DNA of 64,000 bases from the NCBI GenBank assembly GCA_017303335.1, contig JAFLBK010000002.1:496001-560000 (forward strand), given 5' to 3'. The position numbers and the translations under genes were made by a program. Below, one piece after another: positions 50,896 to 59,889 of the stretch. The DNA is from Chitinophagales bacterium (GTDB lineage Bacteria > Bacteroidota > Bacteroidia > Chitinophagales > Chitinophagaceae). A model generated the notes under the pieces. The model was given only the letters and a program-made list of their open reading frames with translations. It was not told the DNA's origin and searched no databases. Position 1 is the stretch's first letter; every line of letters begins with the position of its first letter.

Positions 50896-51951
50896 ATGAC
50901 CTTACCCCAATATACCAAAAAGGATATCCTGATACTGGCCGTGACCATGCCCCTGGTCGTGGTGCTGATCAACGCCCTGCTTTTTGGTACCCGTTATTTT
51001 ATCGATCGTTCGGTTTTCTGGGGATCGTCCCTGGTCGTTCTTACCGTGATGAGTTTCTGCTGGATCGGTTTTACCTGGATCGCTGTTACGGTGCGCAATC
51101 GCTTCCCGCCCGGTTCGGATAGTTTTCGGAGGCTGGCTATTACCGTGCTTTTCATCGGGCTGATCCAGGCCCTGGTGATGACCCTTTTCTTCAAGGGCTA
51201 CAGCCAGTTCAACCTCTTTGGCTACGAGTTCAATGAAGCCCGTTATTACTGGACCCTGGGCATCGGGTTCCTGCTCAATATCCTGATCACGATGCTGCAC
51301 GAGGGGTTCGACCGTTTCGAACAGTGGAAGACCACGCTTACCGAAACCGAAAAACTGAAAACCGCCTATGCCCAAAGCCAGTTGATGGGATTGAAAAGCC
51401 AGGTAAACCCGCATTTCCTGTTCAATAGTCTCAATTCACTTTCGAGCCTGATCAATGAAGATTCGGAGAAAGCCGAGAAATTCCTGGATGAACTGACCAA
51501 GGTATACCGGTACCTGCTCCGGAGTCCGGACGACAAGCTGGTGCCACTGGATACCGAACTCCAGTTCATCGATTCCTATTATTACCTGCTCAAGGCCCGG
51601 TACGGGGAGCGGGTGAACCTCAAGGTTAACCTGGATGCAGGCTGCCGGGTAAAATACGTATCGCCCTTCCTGCTTCAAACGGTTTTCGAATACAGCATCA
51701 ATAACAATGCGCTGCAGAAAGATAAACCACTCAATTTCCTGATAACCCAGGACAATAATTGCCGGCTGGTGATCCAGAACAACCTGCAGCAAAAACAAAC
51801 GAGCGTCGGTGTCAGCACCGAAGGCCTGCGCAACCTGGTGGAAAAATACAAGTTGCTGTGTTGCGATGAAGCCGTTCAGATTGCCCGGGAAGACGATTCG
51901 TTCACCATACGGGTGCCATTGCTAACCGAAACCGACTGTAAACGTTCATGA
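50896..51951 (+). CDS. LytS/YehU-type sensor histidine kinase with altered N-box
   Basis: The 351-residue protein has four membrane spans (residues about 14-150) without a large sensor domain, then the His_kinase block KSQVNPHFLFNSLNSLSSL with phospho-acceptor H173. The ATP-binding N-box reads VFEYSINNNAL where active family members have VENAVKHNAL: the metal-binding Asn is Tyr here. The glycine box is also poor (SVGVSTEGLRNLVEKY). It may be a weak or dead kinase. Its stop overlaps the next kinase by 4 bases. Confidence 0.9.
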   Translation: MTLPQYTKKDILILAVTMPLVVVLINALLFGTRYFIDRSVFWGSSLVVLTVMSFCWIGFTWIAVTVRNRFPPGSDSFRRLAITVLFIGLIQALVMTLFFKGYSQFNLFGYEFNEARYYWTLGIGFLLNILITMLHEGFDRFEQWKTTLTETEKLKTAYAQSQLMGLKSQVNPHFLFNSLNSLSSLINEDSEKAEKFLDELTKVYRYLLRSPDDKLVPLDTELQFIDSYYYLLKARYGERVNLKVNLDAGCRVKYVSPFLLQTVFEYSINNNALQKDKPLNFLITQDNNCRLVIQNNLQQKQTSVGVSTEGLRNLVEKYKLLCCDEAVQIAREDDSFTIRVPLLTETDCKRS

Positions 51952-53036
51952 CGATTGTAAAACCAAACAAGGTAGAGTGGGTCAGCTTTTTTGTGCTGAT
52001 GCCCGTCATCGCGGCGGCGAACTGCTTTGTGTTGTTCGGGAGTTCCTGGTTCCTGCGCTTCGGGTACTGGCTCTATGGGTTCGGTACCATGATGCTGATC
52101 GGGTTGCTCTTCTGGTACATCGATGTGGTGTTGACCCGGTTCATCCACGACCGCTTCGCGGCCTACCAGGATACGATCCGGCGGGTGTTTTCGCTGGTCA
52201 TCAAGCAATTCGCCATTGCCACGCTCTCGTTTACGACCATCATCGCGGCGCTCATGCAGTTTCCGCTTGCCGATTTTCTTCCCACTACCAGCCAGTTCAT
52301 CGGCTGTGTGGCCATCGCCCTCACCGTTACCCTTATCGCCATGGTGATCTGGGAGGGCGATTACATCTTCCAGCAATGGAAACAGAGTCTGACCGAAAAT
52401 GAAAAATACACCCGCCTGAGCCTGCAGGGTGAATTCGACCTGCTGAAAAGCCAGGTGAATCCCCATTTCCTGTTCAACTGTTTCAATACGCTTTCGGCGC
52501 TGATCCCGGAAGACAGGCAAAAGGCCGAGTTGTTCCTCGATGAGCTGAGTAAGGTCTACCGCTACCTGTTGCGCAACAATGAAGACGGCATGAGTACGGT
52601 GCGTACCGAGCTGCAGTTCATCCGCAGTTATTTCCAGTTACTGAAGACACGGCATGGGGATGCGATCCAGTTACATATCGATATCGACAAGCGTTACGAC
52701 GAATACCTGCTTCCCTCCCTGAGCCTGCAGATGCTGGTGGAAAACGCGGTGAAGCATAATGCGCTGTCGAGGAATTATCCCCTGCACATCGAAATATTCA
52801 CAACGGTGGGCAATAAACTCGTCGTGAATAATAATATCCAGCGCCGGGCGCAAAAAGCGCCATCCGGGCAGGTAGGGTTGAAGAATATCAAAATGAAATA
52901 CGAATTGCTTAATCAGCCGGGTTTCCATGTAATGGACGACGGGAAGAACTTCACGGCGGTATTGCCCCTGATCTGGCACCGGCTGATGGATAAAAACAGT
53001 GTTCACTATACCACTAACCAAAACCAAGTGATATGA
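51948..53036 (+). CDS. LytS/YehU-type sensor histidine kinase
   Basis: The 362-residue protein matches its neighbour in layout: four membrane spans, then KSQVNPHFLFNCFNTLSAL with H173 at the same position. Here the ATPase motifs are intact: LVENAVKHNALSRNYPL and GQVGLKNIKMKYELL. It is likely the active partner and should phosphorylate the LytTR regulator encoded next, with which it overlaps by ATGA. The pair looks like a tandem duplication followed by divergence. Confidence 0.93.
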   Translation: MTIVKPNKVEWVSFFVLMPVIAAANCFVLFGSSWFLRFGYWLYGFGTMMLIGLLFWYIDVVLTRFIHDRFAAYQDTIRRVFSLVIKQFAIATLSFTTIIAALMQFPLADFLPTTSQFIGCVAIALTVTLIAMVIWEGDYIFQQWKQSLTENEKYTRLSLQGEFDLLKSQVNPHFLFNCFNTLSALIPEDRQKAELFLDELSKVYRYLLRNNEDGMSTVRTELQFIRSYFQLLKTRHGDAIQLHIDIDKRYDEYLLPSLSLQMLVENAVKHNALSRNYPLHIEIFTTVGNKLVVNNNIQRRAQKAPSGQVGLKNIKMKYELLNQPGFHVMDDGKNFTAVLPLIWHRLMDKNSVHYTTNQNQVI

Positions 53037-53806
53037 AAATCTTAATCATCGAAGACGAAGAACTGGCTGTAAAAAAACTGCACAAAATGCTGATCGGTAT
53101 CGACGACAGCATCGAAGTGATCGCGAACCTCGATAGCATCGAGTCGTCGGTGGAATGGCTCGAGAACAACGAAACGCCCGACCTCATTATGATGGACATT
53201 GAACTGCTCGACGGGCAGAGTTTTGAAATATTCAATCGTGTCAAGGTAAAAAGCCCGGTCATCTTCACCACTTCGTATGATGAGTATGCGCTGAAGGCCT
53301 TTAAGGTGAACAGCGTGGACTACCTGCTGAAACCGATCCAGCGGGAAGACCTGGCCGCCGCCCTGAATAAGTACCGGCAGATGTTCGCGGCCCCGGCGGC
53401 ATCGCAGCCATCGATCAATATGGATATGCTGGTGAAGGAACTGCAGCAGAAACTGCAGCCCAGGGAATACCGCAAACGTTTCCTGGTGAAGAATGTACAA
53501 AAACTGGTGTCGGTGGAAACAGATGATATCGCTTATTTCTACAGCGATGGCCGGCTGAATTTTTTCAAAACGACCGACAACAAGAAATACGTGGTGGATT
53601 ATACCATGGATGAACTGGACGGGATGCTGGATCCTGATAAATATTTCCGCATCAGCCGTTCATTCTTTGTATCGATCGACAGCGTGGACCAGATCAATGA
53701 TTATTTCGGTAACCGCCTCATACTTACCCTTAAGCCGGCCGTCGACAAAGAAGCGCTGGTAAGCCGCGAAAAAGTCACCGATTTCAAGAAGTGGTTGGGG
53801 AAGTAG
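53033..53806 (+). CDS. LytTR-family response regulator
   Basis: The 257-residue protein has a receiver domain (residues 1-120) with D8, D55 (IMMDIEL) as phospho-acceptor, T/S and K (YLLKPIQRED). A LytTR DNA-binding domain follows (about 150-255; KRFLVKNVQKLVSVETDDIAYFYSDGRLNFF ... YFRISRSFFVSIDSVDQI). LytTR proteins bind pairs of direct repeats on one face of DNA. The 20/21-bp spaced CAAYTCATNC pairs around this operon are the natural candidate targets. Confidence 0.95.
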   Translation: MKILIIEDEELAVKKLHKMLIGIDDSIEVIANLDSIESSVEWLENNETPDLIMMDIELLDGQSFEIFNRVKVKSPVIFTTSYDEYALKAFKVNSVDYLLKPIQREDLAAALNKYRQMFAAPAASQPSINMDMLVKELQQKLQPREYRKRFLVKNVQKLVSVETDDIAYFYSDGRLNFFKTTDNKKYVVDYTMDELDGMLDPDKYFRISRSFFVSIDSVDQINDYFGNRLILTLKPAVDKEALVSREKVTDFKKWLGK

Positions 53807-53812
53807 GTGAGT

Positions 53813-53900
53813 TGTTTAGTAGTTTATTAGTCTGATAGTTTACTGGTGCCTATTTTAAATACCGGCAGACAAACCAATAAACCAATAAACCGATAAACAC
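53813..53900. repeat. Low-complexity TTTATTAG/CCAATAAACC repeat
   Basis: The sequence lies between convergent genes. Left half has GTTTAGTAGTTTATTAG, right half AAACCAATAAACC units. It is related to 41571-41666. Confidence 0.7.
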
Positions 53901-53911
53901 ATTTTCATTCC

Positions 53912-56900
53912 TTAACTCACCGGCATCAGCAGCACCATATTTCCCCCGGCTTTTCCTTTCTGCATATCCAGTTCGGCGTGAATGGCCGAGGCGTGGGTGC
54001 GCATTTCCTCCATGCAGCGCATCGTAACCGGATCGTAACCGGGGATGGTGGTTTCGCCGTGCATCTTGAGGCAGAGGCTGTTTTCTTTCTGCAGGTCGAT
54101 ATTGATGAGCACCTGCCGGGCGCCGGAATACTGTACCATGCAGCGGAGCGCTGTTTTGAAGATGAAGAAGAAGCTGTGCCGGTTCTTCATACCCAGCTTC
54201 AGGCTCCGCACTTTCTCATCCACGTGCATATCGATCTCGGCCTGGTGCCGGTTGCGGAGGGAGTCGATGAATTCCGTCATGCGCAGCAGGGTCTTTTCCA
54301 TATTATCGTTGGCCGGGTCGATCATCCAGAGCATGTCATCCATGGCGATCATCATGTCGTTGCTCTTGTAGCTGATCTGCTCGATCAGTTCCTTGGCCCT
54401 GTCAATATCCTTGTCGGCTTTCATCCGGGCCATTTCGCTCAGCAGGTTGATATTGCCCAGGGCGGTATTCACATCGTGGTGCAGGTTCAGGGCGATGTCG
54501 GTCCGTAGTTTCTGGTTCGACCGCATCCTGAGCAGCCGTTCCCGGTCGGCCAGGTAAAAGGCGATGATGCAGGAGATGGTGAGCAGGCCGTAAAACCACC
54601 AGCTTTTCCAGAAGGGTGGGGAGATGCGGATCTTTACCTGCAGTTCTTTGCTCGAAACGGCATCGGCGTTCTCGGCCCGGATGCGGAAGGTATAGGTGCC
54701 TGCAGGCAGGTAATTGTAAAAAGCCTGGTTGAGTTCATTGCCTTTTTTCCAGTCCTTGTCGATGTCTTCCAGCATGTAATAATACACCGGTTTGGTTTCG
54801 TTGAAATAACTGAGGATGGAGTAGGAGATAATGATCGAATTTTCATTGGGAGCCAGGTCGATCTCTTTGAGATTAAGCAGCGAATCCACCAGCAGGGATT
54901 TGTTCTGCACAAAGAACTCGGTGATCTTGACCATGGGCGGGGCGCCCTTGGGGCGAACATCCAGCGGGTTGAAAATGACAAAGTCGTTGGAACTGCCGAA
55001 GATCATGCGGCCGTCGGCCAGTTCGTAGTCGGTGCTGATGTCGAAATTATCATTCGCCATCCCGTCGCTCCGGTTATAGGTGGTAAAGGTCTTCTTGAAG
55101 ATATTCATCCGGCAAAGGCCGGTGGTCATGCCGAGCCACAGGTAGCCCGCTTTATCCCGTTGCAGGCTTACGATGGCCCTGGAGGGCAGCCCGTCGCTGA
55201 TATCGATGTGCCGGATCGTGTTGGTGCGGGTGTTGTAGAAGTTGAGCCCGGCCCCGGCGATCACAAACAACGAATCGTTGTATTCCAGGATGTCGGCCGC
55301 ATTGTTCATGAGCCGTTTTTCTGCCGGACCCTTATCGGTGATGTGTTCCAGTACGGCGTCGGTTGCGGGGTCGTATTTGAATGCGCCGGCCATCTCGGTG
55401 CCTGCCCATACATAGCCTTTGCTGTCTACGATCAGTTTCATCACCTTGCCGCATTTTTCGGGGAAGTTCGGGATCTTGTAAAGTCCGTCTTCGAATTTGC
55501 GGGCGCCTTTGGCGGCCGACCATTTGTAGAGGCCCCTCGATTGCGATCCAAACCACAGGTTGCCAAACCGGTCTTCCACGACCTGCCGGATCGTACGTTT
55601 TTCGAAGATGGCCGGCTCAATCCGTTTGACGCTTTTCTTTGCCTGGTCGTAGAAGGCGATGAAGGCAGGCTGACCCACGATGCAGATCGTGTTACTGTCT
55701 TTAAGTGGGCGCATGTCCCAGGCCGACCACCAGTTCTTTTCCTCGATCCCGCGGATATTGAGCGGGATATTGCGCATGTCTTTGTCGTACCGGTAAATAC
55801 CCTCACCCCAGTAGCCCACCAGCAGGTCGCCATTTTTAAGTTGGGCATAAGCTGCAGGGCCCCCGGAACCTTTCAGGGAATTACCCCGGTTTATATGCCC
55901 GATGCTGTTGAAAACTTCCTTGGCCGGGTTGAATACGAACAAGCCATTGTTGGAAGTGGTCGCCCACAGATTCTGTTCCTTGTCTTCAAAAAGCGATACC
56001 GACTCAAAGCTGATGCTCCGGTCGGTCAGGTATCCATTGTAAACAGGGATGAATTTTTTAGCGATTTCATCGTATCTTAAAAATACCTGAAGTCCTGTTA
56101 ACCATATCGTTCCATCTTTTTGCTCAAGAATATTTGCCGGTTCGTTGTACTTCAAAATGATCTCATTGATGGAGCCAAAATCAAGTACCGGGCTATTGGT
56201 TTTCAGATCGTAGCAGAAGATATAGCAGCCTCCTGCGGGTGGCCATTGGCGGAACCAGAGCCGCCTTTTTTTATCAATATGAAAGCCGCCGGTATAGGTC
56301 AGGCCCTGGTAACGTTCGATCAGGGGCTCTTTGTCGCTGTTATGCCCCCGGTAACTCAGTTGCTTTGTAATGCGGTTGTAAACAATCAGGCCCGAATCGC
56401 CAATGATAACATAGCGTTTCCCGGTCGGGTCATCCAGTATCTCGTTGGGGCCCCAGCCGGCCGGCATGCGGAACGGGTTGTAGGCATACGAGAATTCATT
56501 CTTTATTTTATTATAAGTTAAAAACTCTTGAAAACTGTAAATCAGCATGATACGACCTTCGCTATCTTCGGTAATCCGCCTGGCGCCTGCCAGGTTTTTC
56601 TGAATTTGCGTGAAGATATTAACCCGCTTGAAGCTGAACCGGCGGGTATCAAAGATCCCGATACTTCCATCCAGCAACAGTACCCAAAGGTTCTTCTTCG
56701 AGTCGTACATGATATGCGTGATCACATTGTCCGGCAACGAGTTCGGATCGCCTGGATTATGGCGGAAGGTAAGAAACCGGCTTCCGTCGAATCGTTGCAG
56801 CCCGTTATTGGTTCCGATCCAGATGAACCCCTGGTCATCCTGCGCGGCAACGCTGGTGGAATAGGCGGCCAGGCCGTTACTGACCGAATAGTGGGTAAAC

Positions 56901-56977
56901 GAATACTGTTTGGCTTCCTGGGCCGGCACCATCAACCCGGTCGATGTAAAAAGGAGGAGAAGTAAAAGATGCCGCAA
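53912..56977 (-). CDS. Two-component-regulator propeller histidine kinase with degenerate ATPase domain
   Basis: The 1021-residue protein (TTG start at 56977; no upstream ATG) has a signal peptide, about 14 propeller repeats (DDQGFIWIGTNNGLQRFDG type, residues about 35-700), a Y_Y_Y domain (PAGTYTFRIRAENADAVSS), one membrane span (FYGLLTISCIIAFYL) and a DHp helix with His at about 833 (LNLHHDVNTALGNINLLSEMAR). The HATPase part lacks the usual Asn (FKTALRCMVQYSGARQV) and the glycine loops, so kinase activity is doubtful. The region lacks a fused response regulator. The propeller probably senses a surface or periplasmic ligand. Confidence 0.9.
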   Translation of the reverse strand: MRHLLLLLLFTSTGLMVPAQEAKQYSFTHYSVSNGLAAYSTSVAAQDDQGFIWIGTNNGLQRFDGSRFLTFRHNPGDPNSLPDNVITHIMYDSKKNLWVLLLDGSIGIFDTRRFSFKRVNIFTQIQKNLAGARRITEDSEGRIMLIYSFQEFLTYNKIKNEFSYAYNPFRMPAGWGPNEILDDPTGKRYVIIGDSGLIVYNRITKQLSYRGHNSDKEPLIERYQGLTYTGGFHIDKKRRLWFRQWPPAGGCYIFCYDLKTNSPVLDFGSINEIILKYNEPANILEQKDGTIWLTGLQVFLRYDEIAKKFIPVYNGYLTDRSISFESVSLFEDKEQNLWATTSNNGLFVFNPAKEVFNSIGHINRGNSLKGSGGPAAYAQLKNGDLLVGYWGEGIYRYDKDMRNIPLNIRGIEEKNWWSAWDMRPLKDSNTICIVGQPAFIAFYDQAKKSVKRIEPAIFEKRTIRQVVEDRFGNLWFGSQSRGLYKWSAAKGARKFEDGLYKIPNFPEKCGKVMKLIVDSKGYVWAGTEMAGAFKYDPATDAVLEHITDKGPAEKRLMNNAADILEYNDSLFVIAGAGLNFYNTRTNTIRHIDISDGLPSRAIVSLQRDKAGYLWLGMTTGLCRMNIFKKTFTTYNRSDGMANDNFDISTDYELADGRMIFGSSNDFVIFNPLDVRPKGAPPMVKITEFFVQNKSLLVDSLLNLKEIDLAPNENSIIISYSILSYFNETKPVYYYMLEDIDKDWKKGNELNQAFYNYLPAGTYTFRIRAENADAVSSKELQVKIRISPPFWKSWWFYGLLTISCIIAFYLADRERLLRMRSNQKLRTDIALNLHHDVNTALGNINLLSEMARMKADKDIDRAKELIEQISYKSNDMMIAMDDMLWMIDPANDNMEKTLLRMTEFIDSLRNRHQAEIDMHVDEKVRSLKLGMKNRHSFFFIFKTALRCMVQYSGARQVLINIDLQKENSLCLKMHGETTIPGYDPVTMRCMEEMRTHASAIHAELDMQKGKAGGNMVLLMPVS

Positions 56978-56996
56978 GGGGTCGCTTTTGATTACT

Positions 56997-57086
56997 CAAA
57001 TATACCCATCACCTGCATTAATTGTATACAACCGGTGATGAACTGTTGATACCGGCGTTCAACTGTGCCAGCCGGGGGATGAATTG
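56997..57086 (-). promoter_or_regulatory. Four CAAYTCATNC-type boxes and -7 box for the propeller kinase
   Basis: On the minus strand boxes begin at 57086 (CAATTCATCC), 57065 (CAGTTGAACG, weak), 57045 (CAGTTCATCA) and 57024 (CAATTAATGC), spaced 21, 20 and 21 bp. The -7 box TATATTTG occupies 57004-56997, 41 bp after the third box. Confidence 0.65.
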
Positions 57087-57109
57087 TGCCCATCCTTCCC
57101 TTCGCCCAA

Positions 57110-57180
57110 CGGTTCATGCTCCATTATCCGCATTTCAACCATCCTCCCGTTCCCGCCTTTGGTGACGGGGTTTAACATTG
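57110..57180 (+). promoter_or_regulatory. CAAYTCATNC-type repeat pair and -7-like box upstream of 57209
   Basis: Box 1 CGGTTCATGC starts at 57110, box 2 CATTTCAACC at 57131 (21 bp). The -7-like TAACATTG is at 57173, again 42 bp after box 2. Confidence 0.6.
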
Positions 57181-57208
57181 CAGCCAAAACAAAACGTAAA
57201 GTATAGCC

Positions 57209-58591
57209 ATGCAAAACAATCCTACATTACGGAGTGGAACCAACACATTCCAATCCCGCTCAGGCGCCAAAAAGATACTGTTCGCCAATTTTCCGGCCGA
57301 CGGCCATTTTAACCCGCTTACCGGTTTGGCCAAATACCTGCAGGCCGCCGGGCACGACGTGCGCTGGTACACATCGCCTACCTATAAAAACAAACTGGCT
57401 AAACTGGGTATTCCCTTTTACCCGTTTCAGAAAGCCGTGGATGTGAGCAATAATGATTTTGATAAGGCTTTTCCCGACAGGCTGAAGCACAAAACGCAGA
57501 TCAGCCGGCTGAAATTCGATATGATCAACGCATTCATTAAACGGGGGCCGGAATATTATGCCGACATACAGGATATATACCAGGAGTTCCCCTTCGACCT
57601 GATGGTGGCCGATGTACTGTTCACCGGGATACCCTTTGTGAAGGAACTCATGCGGGTGCCCATCCTGTCGATCGGCGTTATGCCGCTGACCGAAACCTCG
57701 AAAGACCTGCCACCAGCGGGCCTCGGGATGACACCTTCCAGCTCTTTCTTCGGAAAAATAAAGCAAAATATACTGCGTACGGTTTCCGAAAGGCTCATTT
57801 TCGGCGAACCCCGGAAAGTGATGTACGAACTGTTTGAGCAGTATAAGATCCCGCATAATAACGACGGCCTTTTTGATGTATCCATCCGCAAATCCGACCT
57901 GCTGCTCCAGATCGGCACCCCGGGTTTTGAATATTACCGAAGCGACCTGGGAACGAACATTCGTTATATCGGCGCTCTGTTGCCTTACAGCAATGCCCAT
58001 CACCAGCGGTGGACGGATAACCGCCTCAACCGCTACGAGCGGGTGGTGCTGGTAACCCAGGGCACGGTGGAAAAAGACATTGAAAAGATACTGGTACCAA
58101 CCCTCCGGGCATTCCGCAACAGCGATGTACTGGTGGTGGCTACCACCGGGGGCAGCGGAACCAAGGAACTGCGGCAGCGGTTCCCGGATGACAATTTCAT
58201 CATCGAGGATTTTATTCCGTTCAACGACGTGATGCCCTATGCCCATGTGTACATCACCAACGGCGGTTATGGCGGCGTGATGCTGGGTATCGAAAATAAA
58301 CTGCCGATGATCGTTGCCGGTGTGCACGAAGGCAAGAACGAAATATGCGCCCGCGTGGGATATTTCAAACTGGGCATTAACCTGAAAACGGAGAAGCCAC
58401 GCCCCGAAGACCTGCGGGCTGCCGCCGAAGAGATATTCACCAACAACGATTACCGGATCAATGTGGCCATGATGTGCAGCGAGTTCTCATCTTACGATAC
58501 CTACAAACTATTCGGACATTATGTTGATGAATTGCTTTATCCCGGTACCGCCAAGATCCGGTCGGCCATCCGCCAGCTCTCGAACAATTAA
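57209..58591 (+). CDS. GT1-family glycosyltransferase (MGT type)
   Basis: The 460-residue protein has a GT-B fold. The N-terminal domain begins KKILFANFPADGHFNPLTGLAKYLQAAGHDVRWYTSP, typical of macrolide/UDP-glucosyl transferases. The C-terminal donor site is VLVTQGTVEKD ... EDFIPFNDVMPYAHVYITNGGYGGVMLGIENKLPMIV, where HVYITNGGYGG corresponds to the THGG donor loop with Asn for His. It should glycosylate a small hydrophobic acceptor from an NDP-sugar. The S41 protease follows in the same operon. Confidence 0.88.
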   Translation: MQNNPTLRSGTNTFQSRSGAKKILFANFPADGHFNPLTGLAKYLQAAGHDVRWYTSPTYKNKLAKLGIPFYPFQKAVDVSNNDFDKAFPDRLKHKTQISRLKFDMINAFIKRGPEYYADIQDIYQEFPFDLMVADVLFTGIPFVKELMRVPILSIGVMPLTETSKDLPPAGLGMTPSSSFFGKIKQNILRTVSERLIFGEPRKVMYELFEQYKIPHNNDGLFDVSIRKSDLLLQIGTPGFEYYRSDLGTNIRYIGALLPYSNAHHQRWTDNRLNRYERVVLVTQGTVEKDIEKILVPTLRAFRNSDVLVVATTGGSGTKELRQRFPDDNFIIEDFIPFNDVMPYAHVYITNGGYGGVMLGIENKLPMIVAGVHEGKNEICARVGYFKLGINLKTEKPRPEDLRAAAEEIFTNNDYRINVAMMCSEFSSYDTYKLFGHYVDELLYPGTAKIRSAIRQLSNN

Positions 58592-58607
58592 AACAACAAC
58601 GAACTGT

Positions 58608-59630
58608 ATGAAACGAATCCTCTTACTCTGCCTGGCGTGTACGGCGTTGAAGACACAGGCCCAGCAGCCCGACAGCGTTCGGGTATTCATCGACAGCGCC
58701 CTCCACGTTATGCAACGGCATTCCGTATTCACCCGGAAAGTGAACTGGAAGCAAATGACCCAAAAAGTATATCAGATGACCCGGAACGCAAAAACCTACA
58801 AAGAAGCTGCCCCGGGTATCAAATACGCGTTCGACGCACTGGGCGATAAACACGGCTGGCTGGTATTGGGTGAAGAGGAATACCGGAATCCGCATTTCAA
58901 ACAGGATACGGGCCGGATTACGGATAACATGAAACAGGCCGCTTCCAAAGGTCCGAAGATCTATTGCGGTGTGGTGAATGATCAATATGCCTACCTGTCG
59001 ATCCCGTTTTTTGGCGGACAAACCGATGAGCAGATGACACGATTCGCCCAGCGCATCCAGGATTCGCTGTGTAAGGTGGTTAATGTGAAAACAAAGGGCA
59101 TCATCATCGACCTGCGCCTGAATGCCGGGGGAAATAGCTATCCCATGCTGGCCGGACTGGCCAATGTGTTTGGCAGTGGCGACCTGTCGGTACATAAAGA
59201 CAGGCAGGGAAAGATAACCGAACGAACCACCCTCGATGGTTATAAACTCGTGCAGGATGGCCAGCTGCGAACAACACTGGGCAAAGCCTGCGGCGATTTA
59301 ACCGGGTTACCCGTAGCGGTGATCATCGGCCCCATAACGGGGAGTTCGGGAGAAGGATTGGCCATCGCCCTATCCGCCAGGAAGAAAACCATACTGGTAG
59401 GAGAGAATACAGCCGGCTACACCAGTGTCAATAACGGTTTCCTGCTTGCGGGCGATCAGTACGGGATGGTGCTCGCCGAAAGCTTCATGACCGACCGCTA
59501 TGGAAATACCTGGTACGACCGGGTAAGGCCGACAATACCGGTAACCGGCGGGGATGATTTTTTCCATCACGCATCCGATAAAAAAATACAGGCCGCCGTA
59601 CAGTGGCTAAAAAAACAGGAAAAGAGGTGA
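58608..59630 (+). CDS. Exported S41-family peptidase
   Basis: From ATG 58608 the protein has 340 residues with a signal peptide ending KTQAQ. The S41 (tail-specific protease/CPBP-like) core is IDLRLNAGGNSYPMLAGLANVFG and IGPITGSSGEGLAIALSARKKTILVGENTAGYTSVN; the catalytic Ser is in TGSSGEG. No PDZ domain is obvious. It starts 16 bases after the glycosyltransferase stop and probably shares its transcript. Confidence 0.88.
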   Translation: MKRILLLCLACTALKTQAQQPDSVRVFIDSALHVMQRHSVFTRKVNWKQMTQKVYQMTRNAKTYKEAAPGIKYAFDALGDKHGWLVLGEEEYRNPHFKQDTGRITDNMKQAASKGPKIYCGVVNDQYAYLSIPFFGGQTDEQMTRFAQRIQDSLCKVVNVKTKGIIIDLRLNAGGNSYPMLAGLANVFGSGDLSVHKDRQGKITERTTLDGYKLVQDGQLRTTLGKACGDLTGLPVAVIIGPITGSSGEGLAIALSARKKTILVGENTAGYTSVNNGFLLAGDQYGMVLAESFMTDRYGNTWYDRVRPTIPVTGGDDFFHHASDKKIQAAVQWLKKQEKR

Positions 59631-59674
59631 CCGGATGCCAGATACCGGATGCCGGATTCCAGATGCCGGATATT
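59631..59674. repeat. Short degenerate CCGGATGCCAGAT tandem repeat
   Basis: About four variants of GATGCC(A/G)GAT(A/T)CC follow the S41 stop codon. Confidence 0.6.
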
Positions 59675-59718
59675 GAAAACAAGATATGGGATATAGATAA
59701 CAGACAGGAACTACGCAG

Positions 59719-59745
59719 CCCCGCCACCGGCGGGGTTTTTTATTA
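59719..59745 (+). terminator. Terminator of the glycosyltransferase-S41 operon
   Basis: CCCCGCC, ACC and GGCGGGG form a perfect 7-bp stem followed by TTTTTTATT. Confidence 0.9.
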
Positions 59746-59773
59746 AGGAAATGTGAAACGGAAAAATTCGCCG

Positions 59774-59844
59774 CAATTCATCCGGTATTACCCACAACTC
59801 ATGCAGGGAAGCCTTTCCGGGGCGGCGATCCGGTTGCAATTTTA
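59774..59844 (+). promoter_or_regulatory. CAAYTCATNC repeat pair and -7-like box upstream of 59890
   Basis: Box 1 CAATTCATCC starts at 59774 and box 2 CAACTCATGC at 59795, 21 bp apart; these equal the boxes at 46780/46801 base for base. The -7-like CAATTTTA is at 59837, 42 bp after box 2. Confidence 0.65.
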
Positions 59845-59889
59845 CGGCGTCAAAACGATAGCCATTTAAAAACAATAAAAACGAGTACC

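Noticed and set aside
55160..56080. Plus-strand open frame of 306 codons opposite the propeller kinase
   Set aside because: Antisense to propeller repeats with clear conserved residues; no start context or domain.
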